Assembly (NCBI GenBank): GCA_958296015.1
Contig: CATQIH010000026.1
Location: 1-64,000 of the forward strand
Length of the DNA: 64,000 bases
From: Cyclobacteriaceae bacterium
GTDB taxonomy: Bacteria > Bacteroidota > Bacteroidia > Cytophagales > Cyclobacteriaceae
Direction of reading: 5' to 3'
The position numbers and the translations under genes were made by a program. The notes under the pieces were generated by a model. The model saw nothing but the letters and a program-made list of their open reading frames with translations, ran no database searches and was not told where the DNA came from. Shown piece by piece: positions 1 through 8,895 of this stretch; position 1 is the first letter of the stretch, and each line of letters opens with the position of its first letter.

Positions 1-264
1 TAAATGCAATTTGCCGTACACCCGGTGATAGCCACCTTCATTGCCCCAGTTGTCTTCTGTGCCATAGGCATAGAAATACGCACCGTCTTTGAGCACGGTC
101 GGGTCGGCCAGCACCGGCTCAAATACCGGATTTTTGTAAGTGGAATCTACACTGGCGGTTGGCTTTTCCTGAGTAGTATGGTCTTTCTGCTCTTCATTGT
201 TGCAGGCTGTTGTGCTACAGAGCAGGCAAATTAGTGCAAGGGTTTGTAATGCTGCATTGTGCAT
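1..264 (-). CDS. Family 43 glycoside hydrolase, N-terminal part (runs off window)
   Basis: Reverse translation from the ATG at 264 gives 88 codons open to the window edge, so the 3' end is missing. The N-terminus is a lipoprotein-type signal (LICLLCSTTAC). Then comes NPVFEPVLADPTVLKDGAYF followed by YAYGTED, the typical first beta-propeller blade of GH43 enzymes, where the Asp of ADPT is the usual catalytic base. It is probably an exported, membrane-anchored arabinan-, xylan- or galactan-active enzyme, but the specificity cannot be read from this fragment. It starts 23 bp after the stop of the upstream glycosyltransferase-like gene, so co-transcription is possible. Confidence 0.75.
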   Translation of the reverse strand, partial: MHNAALQTLALICLLCSTTACNNEEQKDHTTQEKPTASVDSTYKNPVFEPVLADPTVLKDGAYFYAYGTEDNWGNEGGYHRVYGKLHL

Positions 265-287
265 ATGTTGATGCTTTGTTGAATCAT

Positions 288-1592
288 CTAAACGAATTCC
301 AAAGTCCTATTTACGATAATTTTTTCTAATACAACATCTAAAAGCTTGAATTTTAACTTGTTGTGCTCCTGAGCATCCATCCCATGCTCTTGGCGTGCTT
401 CTTCCAACAACTCTTTGATACTTATTGGAGATGCAAAATAAGCCAGCATATTGTCTGAACCGATTAGTTCATAGTGAGTTTCTTTGCCGGTCACCGGATC
501 TTGTACCTGCTTGACATACTTTGACTCTCCGCCAGAGGCACCTTGCATTTCTACTATCTTTATGTTTTGCGCCAGTTGAATTTTTGTGTTTTCTATCTTG
601 GTAAGATCGTCTGTATAAAGTTTGTTAATAGCTGCAAGTAGCTTCTTTTCTCTTTGCTTTGCCATATTTGACAAATTATCTTTTATCAAATCAGGATAAT
701 TATCTTTGAGGACATCAACTATCTTTTCGTAGTGATCAGGAAATTCGTACTGTAATCTTAGTTCAAGCTGTTCACAAGCGTACTGGTTTTGTTTGGCAAT
801 GCCCACTACGTGTATATACTTGTCAATGAGTGGGGTCAAATGAAAGCGTAGCACATGTTCGTACGGATCTTTGCGCGGGTTTCTGCGATCAACATTGTCT
901 ATAAAATACTGTATTTCTTGCTTTTTTGCTTTTGCCAAACAGGTAAATAGGTATTCATCCATGATCTGGTTGAACCCACCGACATTGATTTTTTCTATGT
1001 CTTTCAAATTCTTTTCCAGAAAGCCATAAGCAGTATCGCAATACTCCTGAAAGAAGTCAATGTCACTCCCACCTATGATACCGATGTTGGTAATCATGGT
1101 ATCAGTAGTAGGCTTTTCTTGCAGGCATGGCGGTATATAATCCAAATGCTCAAATACACCTTCCAGATTACGCTTATAAGTACTTGGTAATAAGTGTTCG
1201 CTCTGGGCTATCAAGCGATTTTCTGAGTGGCTGCCAAATAAAGGTTTCCATACAAAAACATCATTATCGACATGGATGAATGGCTCATCTTGCAACTTGA
1301 TCACCTTAAGTTTACCCAACACCCATAGCCTGTGGTCTTCATGCTCGAGGTCATCAAGGACGAGAGATACGTGATCATAAGGAAGTGCCAATTGATTGAT
1401 AAAGATATTAAAGCCCTTCGTGTCCGTATATAGATCAACTTCTTGATGGTATCGTTTCAGCGTCAAACAGCTAAAGCAAGTGCTTAATAGAAAATACTTA
1501 TAACTCAGCCAGCCACCAAACTTTCTAGCGTTTTCAAAATTCTGTTGATTATGAAATGAAGGCTTCGACCAAAAGGAATGGATGATTTTCAT
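288..1592 (-). CDS. Glycosyltransferase-like protein (DUF6734-type), last gene of the peptide locus
   Basis: The 434-residue protein starts MKIIHSFWSKP. An upstream in-frame ATG at 1619 would add nine non-conserved residues. The layout recalls an uncharacterised Bacteroidota family that I believe is DUF6734: MKII-SFWSKP, GGWLSYKY, VDLYTD, then LQDEPFIHVDNDVFVWKPL. HVDNDVF resembles the DxD metal/nucleotide-sugar site of GT-A glycosyltransferases, so a sugar transferase role is plausible but unproven. There is no signal peptide, so it should be cytoplasmic. It follows UDP-galactopyranose mutase and the peptide exporter on the same strand, which suggests modification of an exported product. A weak terminator lies between it and glf. 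Confidence 0.6.
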   Translation of the reverse strand: MKIIHSFWSKPSFHNQQNFENARKFGGWLSYKYFLLSTCFSCLTLKRYHQEVDLYTDTKGFNIFINQLALPYDHVSLVLDDLEHEDHRLWVLGKLKVIKLQDEPFIHVDNDVFVWKPLFGSHSENRLIAQSEHLLPSTYKRNLEGVFEHLDYIPPCLQEKPTTDTMITNIGIIGGSDIDFFQEYCDTAYGFLEKNLKDIEKINVGGFNQIMDEYLFTCLAKAKKQEIQYFIDNVDRRNPRKDPYEHVLRFHLTPLIDKYIHVVGIAKQNQYACEQLELRLQYEFPDHYEKIVDVLKDNYPDLIKDNLSNMAKQREKKLLAAINKLYTDDLTKIENTKIQLAQNIKIVEMQGASGGESKYVKQVQDPVTGKETHYELIGSDNMLAYFASPISIKELLEEARQEHGMDAQEHNKLKFKLLDVVLEKIIVNRTLEFV

Positions 1593-1688
1593 AAGACTAC
1601 ATTTTAAAGGTTTTGCCACTATCGTGGGGCTTTCTGTCTACCATCTGGCTGAGTAAAAAAAGGCTTTGCTTTTGTGAACACGAGTTTT

Positions 1689-1712
1689 AAAAACTACTGG
1701 TCACAAAACCAG
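1689..1712 (-). terminator. Weak rho-independent terminator after glf
   Basis: On the minus strand a 5-bp stem CTGGT/ACCAG (plus-strand arms 1697-1701 and 1708-1712) is followed three bases later by five T (plus 1689-1693). It lies 23 bp after the glf stop codon. The short stem makes full termination doubtful. Confidence 0.3.
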
Positions 1713-1734
1713 CAGAGGCGGAGCTTGAATCATT

Positions 1735-2859
1735 TTATAAGTTACAAAGCTGTTTCTGTGCTATATGATGATATAAAGTCAGGGCTTGCCCAACTACCTG
1801 GTCCATATTATAGTAACGATAGGTTGCCAGTCGTCCTACAAAATGCACATTGGGTAAAGACGCTGATTTAGCCTTGTATTTAAGATATATTTCTTTGTTT
1901 TCCGTTCGCGGAACCGGATAATATGGGTCGCCACCCCAGCAAGGAAATTCGTAGGTCAAACTGGTTTTATTAATACCTATCTGACCTGTCAGGTGTTTGT
2001 ATTCAGTGATGCGCGTATAAGTGTGGTCGTTGGGATAGTTGACCACTGCTACCGGTTGTAGCTGTAGAATATCCAGCGTTTCATGCTTAAACTGCAACGA
2101 ACGATAAGGTAGCTTACCATAGCAATAATCAAAATATTCATCTATCGGACCGCTGTAAATAAGCTCTTTATAGGAAACAACATCTTTAACATCCTGGTAA
2201 CTTGTACTTACTGCAATATGAATGTTAGGATGAGCAAGCATCTGTTTGAACATCCGGGTATATCCATGTAAGGGCATGAACTGGTATTCATCCGTAAAAT
2301 AACGATCATCGGTATTAGTGCGGGTGGGAATACGGGAAGTAACTGACTTATCCAGTTCCGATGGGTCGCATCCCCATTGTTTGCGGGTGTAATTGCGGAA
2401 AAACTTTTCATATAGGTCACGTCCGACCTGGCTAATGACTACATCTTCAGCAGAACGGATACAGGATATTTCTTCTTTGACCGAATCAAAGAATCGCGTA
2501 AGTCCAACAGCATCAAGCTGGAGATTGTATACTTTGTTCACCGTTGTCAGGTTAATAGGAATAGGCACCAACTTGCCATCTACCTGTGAAAGCACACGGT
2601 GTTCATAAAATCGCCATTGGGTAAATTGGGATAAGTAGTTAAAAATCTTAGCCGAGTTGGTATGAAATATATGAGGGCCATATTTGTGCACCAAGATACC
2701 GGCCTCATCATAACAATCATAAGCATTTCCGCCAATATGATTTCGCTTGTCAATAATCAATACTTTCTTATTGGATACATTGGCCAAACGTTCTGCCAGC
2801 ACACAACCTGCAAAACCTGCTCCCACAATGAGGTAATCAAAATCTTTTTGTATAGCCAT
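1735..2859 (-). CDS. glf: UDP-galactopyranose mutase
   Basis: This 374-residue flavoenzyme interconverts UDP-galactopyranose and UDP-galactofuranose and so supplies Galf for glycans. Visible family features are the N-terminal FAD fold YLIVGAGFAGCVLAERLA, then IGGNAYDCYD, the GPHIFHTNSAKIFNYL block, YTRKQWG around residue 165, ITEYKH near residue 285 and a C-terminal FVGRLATYRYYNMDQVVGQA. Length and motif order are normal. It lies 27 bp downstream of the HlyD-type gene on the same strand and probably belongs to the same transcript. Its place inside a peptide export locus is unusual and suggests a Galf-containing product or surface glycan made nearby. Confidence 0.95.
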   Translation of the reverse strand: MAIQKDFDYLIVGAGFAGCVLAERLANVSNKKVLIIDKRNHIGGNAYDCYDEAGILVHKYGPHIFHTNSAKIFNYLSQFTQWRFYEHRVLSQVDGKLVPIPINLTTVNKVYNLQLDAVGLTRFFDSVKEEISCIRSAEDVVISQVGRDLYEKFFRNYTRKQWGCDPSELDKSVTSRIPTRTNTDDRYFTDEYQFMPLHGYTRMFKQMLAHPNIHIAVSTSYQDVKDVVSYKELIYSGPIDEYFDYCYGKLPYRSLQFKHETLDILQLQPVAVVNYPNDHTYTRITEYKHLTGQIGINKTSLTYEFPCWGGDPYYPVPRTENKEIYLKYKAKSASLPNVHFVGRLATYRYYNMDQVVGQALTLYHHIAQKQLCNL

Positions 2860-2886
2860 AAGGTTGTTGTGTTAGTGCATCATCAT

Positions 2887-4176
2887 TTACTGATCCATGA
2901 GTTTTCTGAATGAATAGAATATTCTTTCCAGCAGACTTAAATCTTCGGTGATGATTTCTGCCATACCGGTCATCTCCGGTTTGAAATCAAGCTTTTTATT
3001 GTAGGAGGAGTTCAAGCCATCGTCTAAAGCTATTTCTGCCCGGTAGACTTCCTCATTAGGTAGCTGAGCAATTCGCTGTACACTGCCCTTGATTTGTCCA
3101 TACTCCTGGTAAGGATAATTGTCAAACTTTATCCGCACCGCTTGCCCTACCTTTACTTTTCCAAAACCATCCGCAGCCACATCCATGATGCCTACATATT
3201 TTTCGTTGTCAGGCACTACGGCAAAGAGGAAGTCACCGGCCTGTACGAATTGGTTTTTGTTAACCGGCTTTAAATAAGAAAGCCTTCCATTAACGGGCGT
3301 AATAATCAGGTAGCTCTTCTGCCAGTCTTCCATTTGGTTCAGGATGGCATGTAGGTTCAGTGCAATACGCTCCCGAAAGTCCCTTTCTTTTTCCTGCTGC
3401 TCATGCTGAATGTCCATCAACTGCTTTTTGAGGTCGATCAAAGTGATTTGATTTAGCGTGGCTGATTTCTTCAAGTTTTCTACCTCCTGCTGACTTTGGC
3501 GAAAAGCTGATTCTTCTTCATAAAACTGTAATTTAGCCAGCACACCTTCCTGAAAAAGCATTTGGTTCGTCTGGTATTTTTCCTCTGCGTGTTTCAATTC
3601 TCCCTGAGAGATCAACGTCTGACTATTGGTAATCTCTATCAGGCGGTAGTACTGCGTAATCTTCCGCTTCAAGTTGGCAATCTGCTCTTTTTGATACGTA
3701 TTCACAGACCACTCATGATAATCCATACACAGTTTCTTCAACTCATTGTACTGCGTCTGTATACTACCAAATACATAGCTGCTGTCAGAAAAGTTAACCG
3801 CTACGACAGGAGCAGCCAGAAATGTTTTCACCTGGCCCACCAATCTTTCCATATACTCAACCCCTGTTTTGGTGATGGGATTCTCAATTTCGGCCAGCAC
3901 TTCGTTGGACTTTAGTATCTCTCCTTCTGGCTTGAACAATTTGGTGAGTTTGCCACTACTATTGGCTACAATCTTAACGGGCGGATTTTGCGTGGTAAGC
4001 ATCACCTTTCCAGGTATCACATCCGGGTATTTCAGGAAAAAAGCGATACTTAGCAAGAGTAGAATCAGCAGAAATACCAGCGCAATACCCCACCTGACCA
4101 GCCAGGAAGGAGGCGCACTTAATACTTCCTGTACTTCTTCAGAACGTAGCGTTATTTCATCCAAGGTTATAGGCAT
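2887..4176 (-). CDS. HlyD-family membrane fusion protein
   Basis: The 429-residue periplasmic adaptor has a short cytoplasmic N-terminus, one membrane helix at about residues 28-50 (WGIALVFLLILLLLSIAFF), a lipoyl/barrel half (PGKVMLTTQNPPVKIVANSS), a long Gln/Glu/Lys-rich coiled coil at about 150-270, then the second barrel half (ITPVNGRLSYLKPV) and a beta-barrel ending in MTGMAEI. Proteins of this type link a C39 peptidase ABC exporter to an outer-membrane channel. It begins 12 bp after the exporter gene, so the two are almost surely co-translated partners. No TolC-like gene is present in the window. Confidence 0.92.
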   Translation of the reverse strand: MPITLDEITLRSEEVQEVLSAPPSWLVRWGIALVFLLILLLLSIAFFLKYPDVIPGKVMLTTQNPPVKIVANSSGKLTKLFKPEGEILKSNEVLAEIENPITKTGVEYMERLVGQVKTFLAAPVVAVNFSDSSYVFGSIQTQYNELKKLCMDYHEWSVNTYQKEQIANLKRKITQYYRLIEITNSQTLISQGELKHAEEKYQTNQMLFQEGVLAKLQFYEEESAFRQSQQEVENLKKSATLNQITLIDLKKQLMDIQHEQQEKERDFRERIALNLHAILNQMEDWQKSYLIITPVNGRLSYLKPVNKNQFVQAGDFLFAVVPDNEKYVGIMDVAADGFGKVKVGQAVRIKFDNYPYQEYGQIKGSVQRIAQLPNEEVYRAEIALDDGLNSSYNKKLDFKPEMTGMAEIITEDLSLLERIFYSFRKLMDQ

Positions 4177-4188
4177 GTTGCATAGTTT

Positions 4189-6372
4189 TTATAGTTCCAA
4201 CTGGTTTTTTACAAGCTTGTAGTAACCATTCCGTTTTCCGATCAGTACCTGATGATCCCCTTTTTCGGTAATCTTGCCCTGATCTAATACCACAATCTGA
4301 TCGGCATTTCTGACGGTACTTAGCCGGTGGGCAATGATGATGACCGTTTTGCCCCGGAAAAACTGATGAAGGTTTTCCATGATGATGCGTTCATTATTAG
4401 CATCCAGTGCAGAGGTAGCCTCATCAAAGAAGATAAAGTCAGGGTCTTTGTACACTGCCCTGGCAATCAGAATACGCTGCTTTTGTCCGCTGCTGATCCC
4501 TACCCCTTCGTTGCCTATCTTGGTATTGTAGCTTTTAGGAAGACCTTCTATAAAATCTTTGATATTAGCAACTTCTACTGCCTGCTGAAGTTTGCGCTTG
4601 TCTATATAATCATCGTTGACGGCAATGTTGGCAGCAATGGTATCATTAAAAATATATCCTTCCTGCATGACTACCCCAAAATGTGCCCGCCAGGTATGTT
4701 GAGAGATGTTGTTGAGGTTTGTGTTGCCCAATTTAATTTCTCCTTGCCTGGGATCATAAAACTTCATGAGTAATTTCATCAGCGTAGTTTTGCCACTACC
4801 ACTGGCCCCTACAATAGCCGTGATCTTTTTGGCAGGGATGTGCAAATTCAGTTTTTTTAAAACATCTTCGTCAGCACCGGCATACTTGAAGCTCAGGTTT
4901 TCTATGGTAATATCACCTTCCACATCTATGTCTGTGATCTTTTGTTCCTCTACCGGTTCTTCATCTTCTTTGTCGTGGATTTCCCCTAAACGTTCCAGAC
5001 TGATTTGCGCATCCTGCACTGCTTGAATAAAACCCACGATTTGTATCACAGGCGCATTCAACTGCCCGATGATATACTGCACGGCCAGCATCATGCCCAG
5101 GGTGAGATCTCCTTTGACTACCAGCGTAGCTGCCGTCACCGTGATGACGATATTTTTCAGCTGGTCTATAAATCTGGAGCCGATGCCTTGTGTTTGTTCC
5201 AGTGCCAGTGCTTTCATGGCTACCTTGTAGAGCCTGATCTGAATGAACTCCCATCCCCAGCGTTTTTGCTTTTCTGCATTGTGTAGTTTGATTTCCTGCA
5301 TCCCGTTGATCAGCTCAATGACCTTGCTTTGTTCGGCAGCAATATGAGAGAACCGCAGGTAGTCGATGGCCTTCCTTCTTTTCAGAAAGATAATAATCCA
5401 TAACACATAGATAAAGCTACCAATGAAAAAGACAGTAAATATTTTGAGGCTGTAGTATGCCAATACAAAACCGAACACTAGGATATTGGCAAAAGAAAAC
5501 AACGTACTTAACGAACTGTTAGTAAGCAGCCGTTCTATTCTTTGATGATCGTTGATACGCTGCATAATATCGCCAGTGATACGGGTATCAAAGAAGCTAA
5601 TAGGAAGCCGCATCAGCTTGATGAAGAAATCAGATACTAAAGAAATGCTCAGCCGGGTGCTCAAATGCAACAGCACCCATCCCCGGATTACCTCTATGCT
5701 CATGCTTCCCAAAAAGAGCATCATTTGTGCTAGTAAGATCAAATAGATAAACCCAATATCTTGGTTTTGGATACCTACATCTACCAGGCTTTGGGTCAGG
5801 AAAGGAGCGATCAACTGCAACAAGCTTCCTCCCAACAGACCTAATGCTAATTGGAATAGCAGATTCTTGTAGCGAAACAGATACTTGTATAAGTAAGAAA
5901 AACCATGCTTTTTTTCCTCCTCCCATTCATTTTTGTAGAAACTCGGCGTAGGTTCCAGCAGCAGCGCAATACCTTCTTGTGTATGCTCATCAGCATTATA
6001 CCCTATCCATCCTTTTAAAAAAGCTGCTTTATTAACAGTGATAAGTTCCTTTGCAGGATCAGACAAGTGTATCTTATTCTTTCGGATTTTATAGGCAACT
6101 ACATAATGATCATTTTCCCAGTGTAGCATACAAGGTAGCGGGACTTCTTTAATAAACACTTTATAACTGACACGTACACCAGTAGCCCTAAAACCTATCT
6201 TCTCGGCTGCATCACTTAAACTCAGCAAACTACTGCCTCTGCGGGAGGTTTCACTAAATTCACGAAGTTTAGGCAGAGATATAGTTTTGCCATAATGCTT
6301 AGCTACCATCTTTAAGCAGGTAGGGCCGCAATCTTTATTGTCTGGTTGTCTATAGTGTGGGAACTTTGGCAT
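4189..6372 (-). CDS. Peptidase-containing ABC exporter (C39 bacteriocin-type)
   Basis: The 727-residue protein has three parts. The N-terminal C39 peptidase (1-130) keeps the catalytic set: Cys15 in DNKDCGPTCL, His89 in NDHYVV and Asp105 in LSDPA. A six-helix exporter domain spans about 160-460. The nucleotide-binding domain has Walker A GASGSGKTT, signature ISSGQKQR and Walker B FIFFDEATSALD. Such proteins cut precursors after a Gly-Gly leader and pump out the core. The two precursors at 10228-10503 and 12704-12946 have exactly such leaders, so they are the likely substrates. The HlyD partner follows 12 bp downstream. Confidence 0.96.
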   Translation of the reverse strand: MPKFPHYRQPDNKDCGPTCLKMVAKHYGKTISLPKLREFSETSRRGSSLLSLSDAAEKIGFRATGVRVSYKVFIKEVPLPCMLHWENDHYVVAYKIRKNKIHLSDPAKELITVNKAAFLKGWIGYNADEHTQEGIALLLEPTPSFYKNEWEEEKKHGFSYLYKYLFRYKNLLFQLALGLLGGSLLQLIAPFLTQSLVDVGIQNQDIGFIYLILLAQMMLFLGSMSIEVIRGWVLLHLSTRLSISLVSDFFIKLMRLPISFFDTRITGDIMQRINDHQRIERLLTNSSLSTLFSFANILVFGFVLAYYSLKIFTVFFIGSFIYVLWIIIFLKRRKAIDYLRFSHIAAEQSKVIELINGMQEIKLHNAEKQKRWGWEFIQIRLYKVAMKALALEQTQGIGSRFIDQLKNIVITVTAATLVVKGDLTLGMMLAVQYIIGQLNAPVIQIVGFIQAVQDAQISLERLGEIHDKEDEEPVEEQKITDIDVEGDITIENLSFKYAGADEDVLKKLNLHIPAKKITAIVGASGSGKTTLMKLLMKFYDPRQGEIKLGNTNLNNISQHTWRAHFGVVMQEGYIFNDTIAANIAVNDDYIDKRKLQQAVEVANIKDFIEGLPKSYNTKIGNEGVGISSGQKQRILIARAVYKDPDFIFFDEATSALDANNERIIMENLHQFFRGKTVIIIAHRLSTVRNADQIVVLDQGKITEKGDHQVLIGKRNGYYKLVKNQLEL

Positions 6373-6412
6373 TATAGATTTACATGGTACTATCCTGAAA
6401 TGTCAATATGTT

Positions 6413-7246
6413 CTATTTGTCTATGAAACGTTTTATTTCTTCTGGCTCATGGCATATTAAGACAAGCTTCCCTGAAGGATCAAACAAGGCTCCGTAGTTG
6501 TTTCCATATAAGAGAAATTCTTTTCCTATCACGTCAGTGCTATAGCCTTGCGTCCAGTTAAGATCATACTTCTTTATCATATCTTGAATTTCGTTAGGCG
6601 AATCACCTATATTCAGACTTATCAATGTTAACTGATCAGCATAATTGCGATAATATGCTTTTAAAATGGAAAAGTTTTCTAGGCAATTATGACACCAAGA
6701 AGCCCAAAATTCTACAAAAACATATTTCTCCTTATTCAAAAAACTCCTGAAATTTATTGTATCACCAGTAATTGCCTTAAAATTGATATCAGGTACTTTG
6801 TTAAATACTTTAAGGTCAGGATTTGTAAGATCATCAGCCAAAGGTTTGATTTTTACATAGGTGCCTTTTTCGTCTATTTCAATGACACTGAATTTTTTTC
6901 CATCGCATTCTATAGTGTTTACCTCGGCAATAGGTTGGGATGATACGCTAGGATAAATAGAGACTGCCTTAGCATCGAAAGTACTGACAATGAGTATATC
7001 TTCCTTTTCATCATACTTATTATTACGGTTGGCATTATAAAGTGCAATACTAAATTCGGCACTATCACCGACATAATTTCCTCCTACAATATCATAGTTG
7101 ACAATGTCCGGATTCATCTGTTTTACTTTTTCATAAGGTAAATCAGTTTTTATGATAAATTTTTCCTGTAAATTCACCTTGACAACTTGCCCCCTTATCG
7201 TATTTGTTAAAAACAATAATAATAATATAAACAGCAATTTTTCCAT
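6413..7246 (-). CDS. TlpA-like exported thiol oxidoreductase
   Basis: The 277-residue protein has a signal peptide (LLFILLLLFLTNTIRGQ), an N-terminal beta-rich part of about 130 residues with no recognised domain, and a C-terminal thioredoxin fold with FVEFWASWCHNCLENF. The CHNC active site fits TlpA/ResA-like reductants or disulfide exchangers acting outside the inner membrane. It lies 40 bp upstream of the ABC exporter. With the second TlpA-like protein and the VKOR fusion it makes a redox set around two cysteine-bearing precursors, so a role in setting their disulfides is a reasonable inference. Confidence 0.85.
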   Translation of the reverse strand: MEKLLFILLLLFLTNTIRGQVVKVNLQEKFIIKTDLPYEKVKQMNPDIVNYDIVGGNYVGDSAEFSIALYNANRNNKYDEKEDILIVSTFDAKAVSIYPSVSSQPIAEVNTIECDGKKFSVIEIDEKGTYVKIKPLADDLTNPDLKVFNKVPDINFKAITGDTINFRSFLNKEKYVFVEFWASWCHNCLENFSILKAYYRNYADQLTLISLNIGDSPNEIQDMIKKYDLNWTQGYSTDVIGKEFLLYGNNYGALFDPSGKLVLICHEPEEIKRFIDK

Positions 7247-7706
7247 AAGTCTTTTTTAAATGGATAAACAGATTTGCCTGAAGGACGGCGTTAGCAGCCT
7301 GATGGTGCTCTTCTCCAATTATAATAATCTTTTCATCTTCAATATCCTGGTCGAAAAGATCATAGCGATCAAAATTCATTAAATTTAAATCTACACAATA
7401 TAGGGTGTCTTACGCAAAAACTGGCAAAAACGATAGCAATGATAGTATAATGAAAAAGAAGGAAGTATTAGTTTTCATTTTGTTAACTAGCTCAATTATT
7501 ATCAAGTTGGGTTAAATCTATTTAGTAAGTTTCTGTCAAGCGTAAAGTACCCGAAGCGTATCTATTAATTGGCCTATGCCAGAATCGCGATAAAGATTTT
7601 TCTAAGGGCGAACATATCCAAGCAAGGCAGTAAGTTGCGCCTTTATCAACACAAATAGTATTATCGGTACAAGTATCCTACATAGCATATGGGCAGCCAT
7701 CAGTTA
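7247..7706 (-). other. Gene-free stretch with a cysteine-rich out-of-frame segment
   Basis: No complete gene is evident between the TlpA-like gene and the lipoprotein gene. Just past the lipoprotein stop, one minus-strand frame encodes YCIITDGCPYAM, then TAG (7680-7678), and then an open stretch (7677-7522) beginning DTCTDNTICVDKGATYCLAW and continuing ICSP. The spacing C-x(5)-C-x(7)-C-x(4)-C resembles the end of the lipoprotein, where CYDGVDVCQYN runs into the same frame if one base is slipped. This could be decayed core-peptide-like repeats. The evidence is pattern only. Confidence 0.25.
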
Positions 7707-8867
7707 TTATACAGTATGAAACGCGATCACATTGTACTGACACACATCAACGCCATCATAACAAGGTTTACTATCGTTTGAACTAGATGCCTTTTCTACT
7801 TTAAATTTGTCTTGCAAATAATCTTTCCAAGCTGGGTTTGGAAAATCTGCTTGAAACCGTTGTATGGCCTGCTTGGTATCCTCAACAGGAAATATATAGA
7901 TAATATATTCCATATGCTTGAGTAGTAAAGATTTTTTTGCATCTTGACTCAGAAAAGTCATACTTCTGATAGTATCATAAAGTGAGTTGATCATTGAAGG
8001 AGAGGTGCTTCTTAATTTATTTAGAAGAGACCGATGGTATAGCGAAAACAATAGATCATCGTAAAAAACATAGCTCAGAGGTTGCTGGGTGCCATCGGCA
8101 AGACTATTCTTTTCAGAAAGGATTTCCTTTATCAGCGTAGTATCAGAAAAATCTATATGATCAGCTTGGTAAAGCTTCAGCTTCTTACTTTCAAAGGCAT
8201 TCTTTAAGTGATAGAACTTGGCTACTTTTTCCGAGATAAGTTGTTCGTTAAGCAACCAATCCAAGAACTGATTTTCTGCTACCAAACTTTTGTAAGCTTT
8301 ATCTTTTAGTTCCTGAAGATCATCGCTCATTTCATATCCCCGTACAACAGAAAACCCACTGTTAGTCAAGTGCCAAAGGCGATAATAATCTTCTAAAAAA
8401 GATGATTTTCCTCCATATAATTGCTCATTTCTTTTTCTGTTATAATTGATGTCAAAAGAACGTGTCTTCCTATTTAATATCTTAAAAGAAGGATTGCTGT
8501 CCTGCCTCATGAACAGCAGCGTATCACCAAGTTTAAACAGAAAGCTCTGGGTAATCAGGTTTTTATCTTGATAGGCCACTTCCATCCAGTCTCTTTGAGT
8601 AGAGATGACAAGTTCTTCCCCAGCTTTGACAGAATCCAATACTATTGTATGAGGGATTAGTGTGTCGTCTATATATTTTATGCGAGCTTGCTGTTTTTTG
8701 AAAGTATCACTTTGTACTGAATCCTGAATGATCAGTACGATGCCAAGATGCACCCTATCCTCTTGTTTAACTTTGTCTGAGTTGTTATCAGAGCAAGAGC
8801 ACAGAGAAACAAGCAGTAGAAAAATACAGGCATATGATATATGTTTTTTGACAAAAAGTAGCCTCAT
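7707..8867 (-). CDS. Lipoprotein of unknown function in the peptide locus
   Basis: The start is taken at the ATG at 8867, which puts a lipoprotein signal at the N-terminus (FVKKHISYACIFLLLVSLCSC). An ATG at 8903 would overlap the upstream gene. The mature protein (about 365 residues) is polar and rich in Lys, Asp and Leu, with no family I recognise. Its middle is probably helical. The tail ends CYDGVDVCQYNVIAFHTV, and a second cysteine-rich segment continues out of frame downstream, so the native C-terminus may have been altered. It lies 28 bp after the regulatory-domain gene on the same strand. A role in maturation, immunity or surface display of the peptides is conceivable but unsupported by motifs. 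Confidence 0.6.
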   Translation of the reverse strand: MRLLFVKKHISYACIFLLLVSLCSCSDNNSDKVKQEDRVHLGIVLIIQDSVQSDTFKKQQARIKYIDDTLIPHTIVLDSVKAGEELVISTQRDWMEVAYQDKNLITQSFLFKLGDTLLFMRQDSNPSFKILNRKTRSFDINYNRKRNEQLYGGKSSFLEDYYRLWHLTNSGFSVVRGYEMSDDLQELKDKAYKSLVAENQFLDWLLNEQLISEKVAKFYHLKNAFESKKLKLYQADHIDFSDTTLIKEILSEKNSLADGTQQPLSYVFYDDLLFSLYHRSLLNKLRSTSPSMINSLYDTIRSMTFLSQDAKKSLLLKHMEYIIYIFPVEDTKQAIQRFQADFPNPAWKDYLQDKFKVEKASSSNDSKPCYDGVDVCQYNVIAFHTV

Positions 8868-8895
8868 ACAAGTGTTGTTATGGAATGGAGTTAGC

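Noticed and set aside
4-234. Plus-strand open frame of 76 codons at the window start
   Set aside because: It is antisense to the GH43 N-terminus (1-264, minus), which has a lipoprotein signal and family motifs.
7143-7379. Minus-strand 78-codon frame upstream of the TlpA-like gene
   Set aside because: It overlaps the signal peptide region of the TlpA-like gene by 104 bp in another frame and has no GG leader, signal peptide or family motif.
7450-7515. Plus-strand 21-codon frame (MKKKEVLVFILLTSSIIIKL)
   Set aside because: Hydrophobic but very short, with no promoter or partner gene; AT-rich DNA readily yields such frames.
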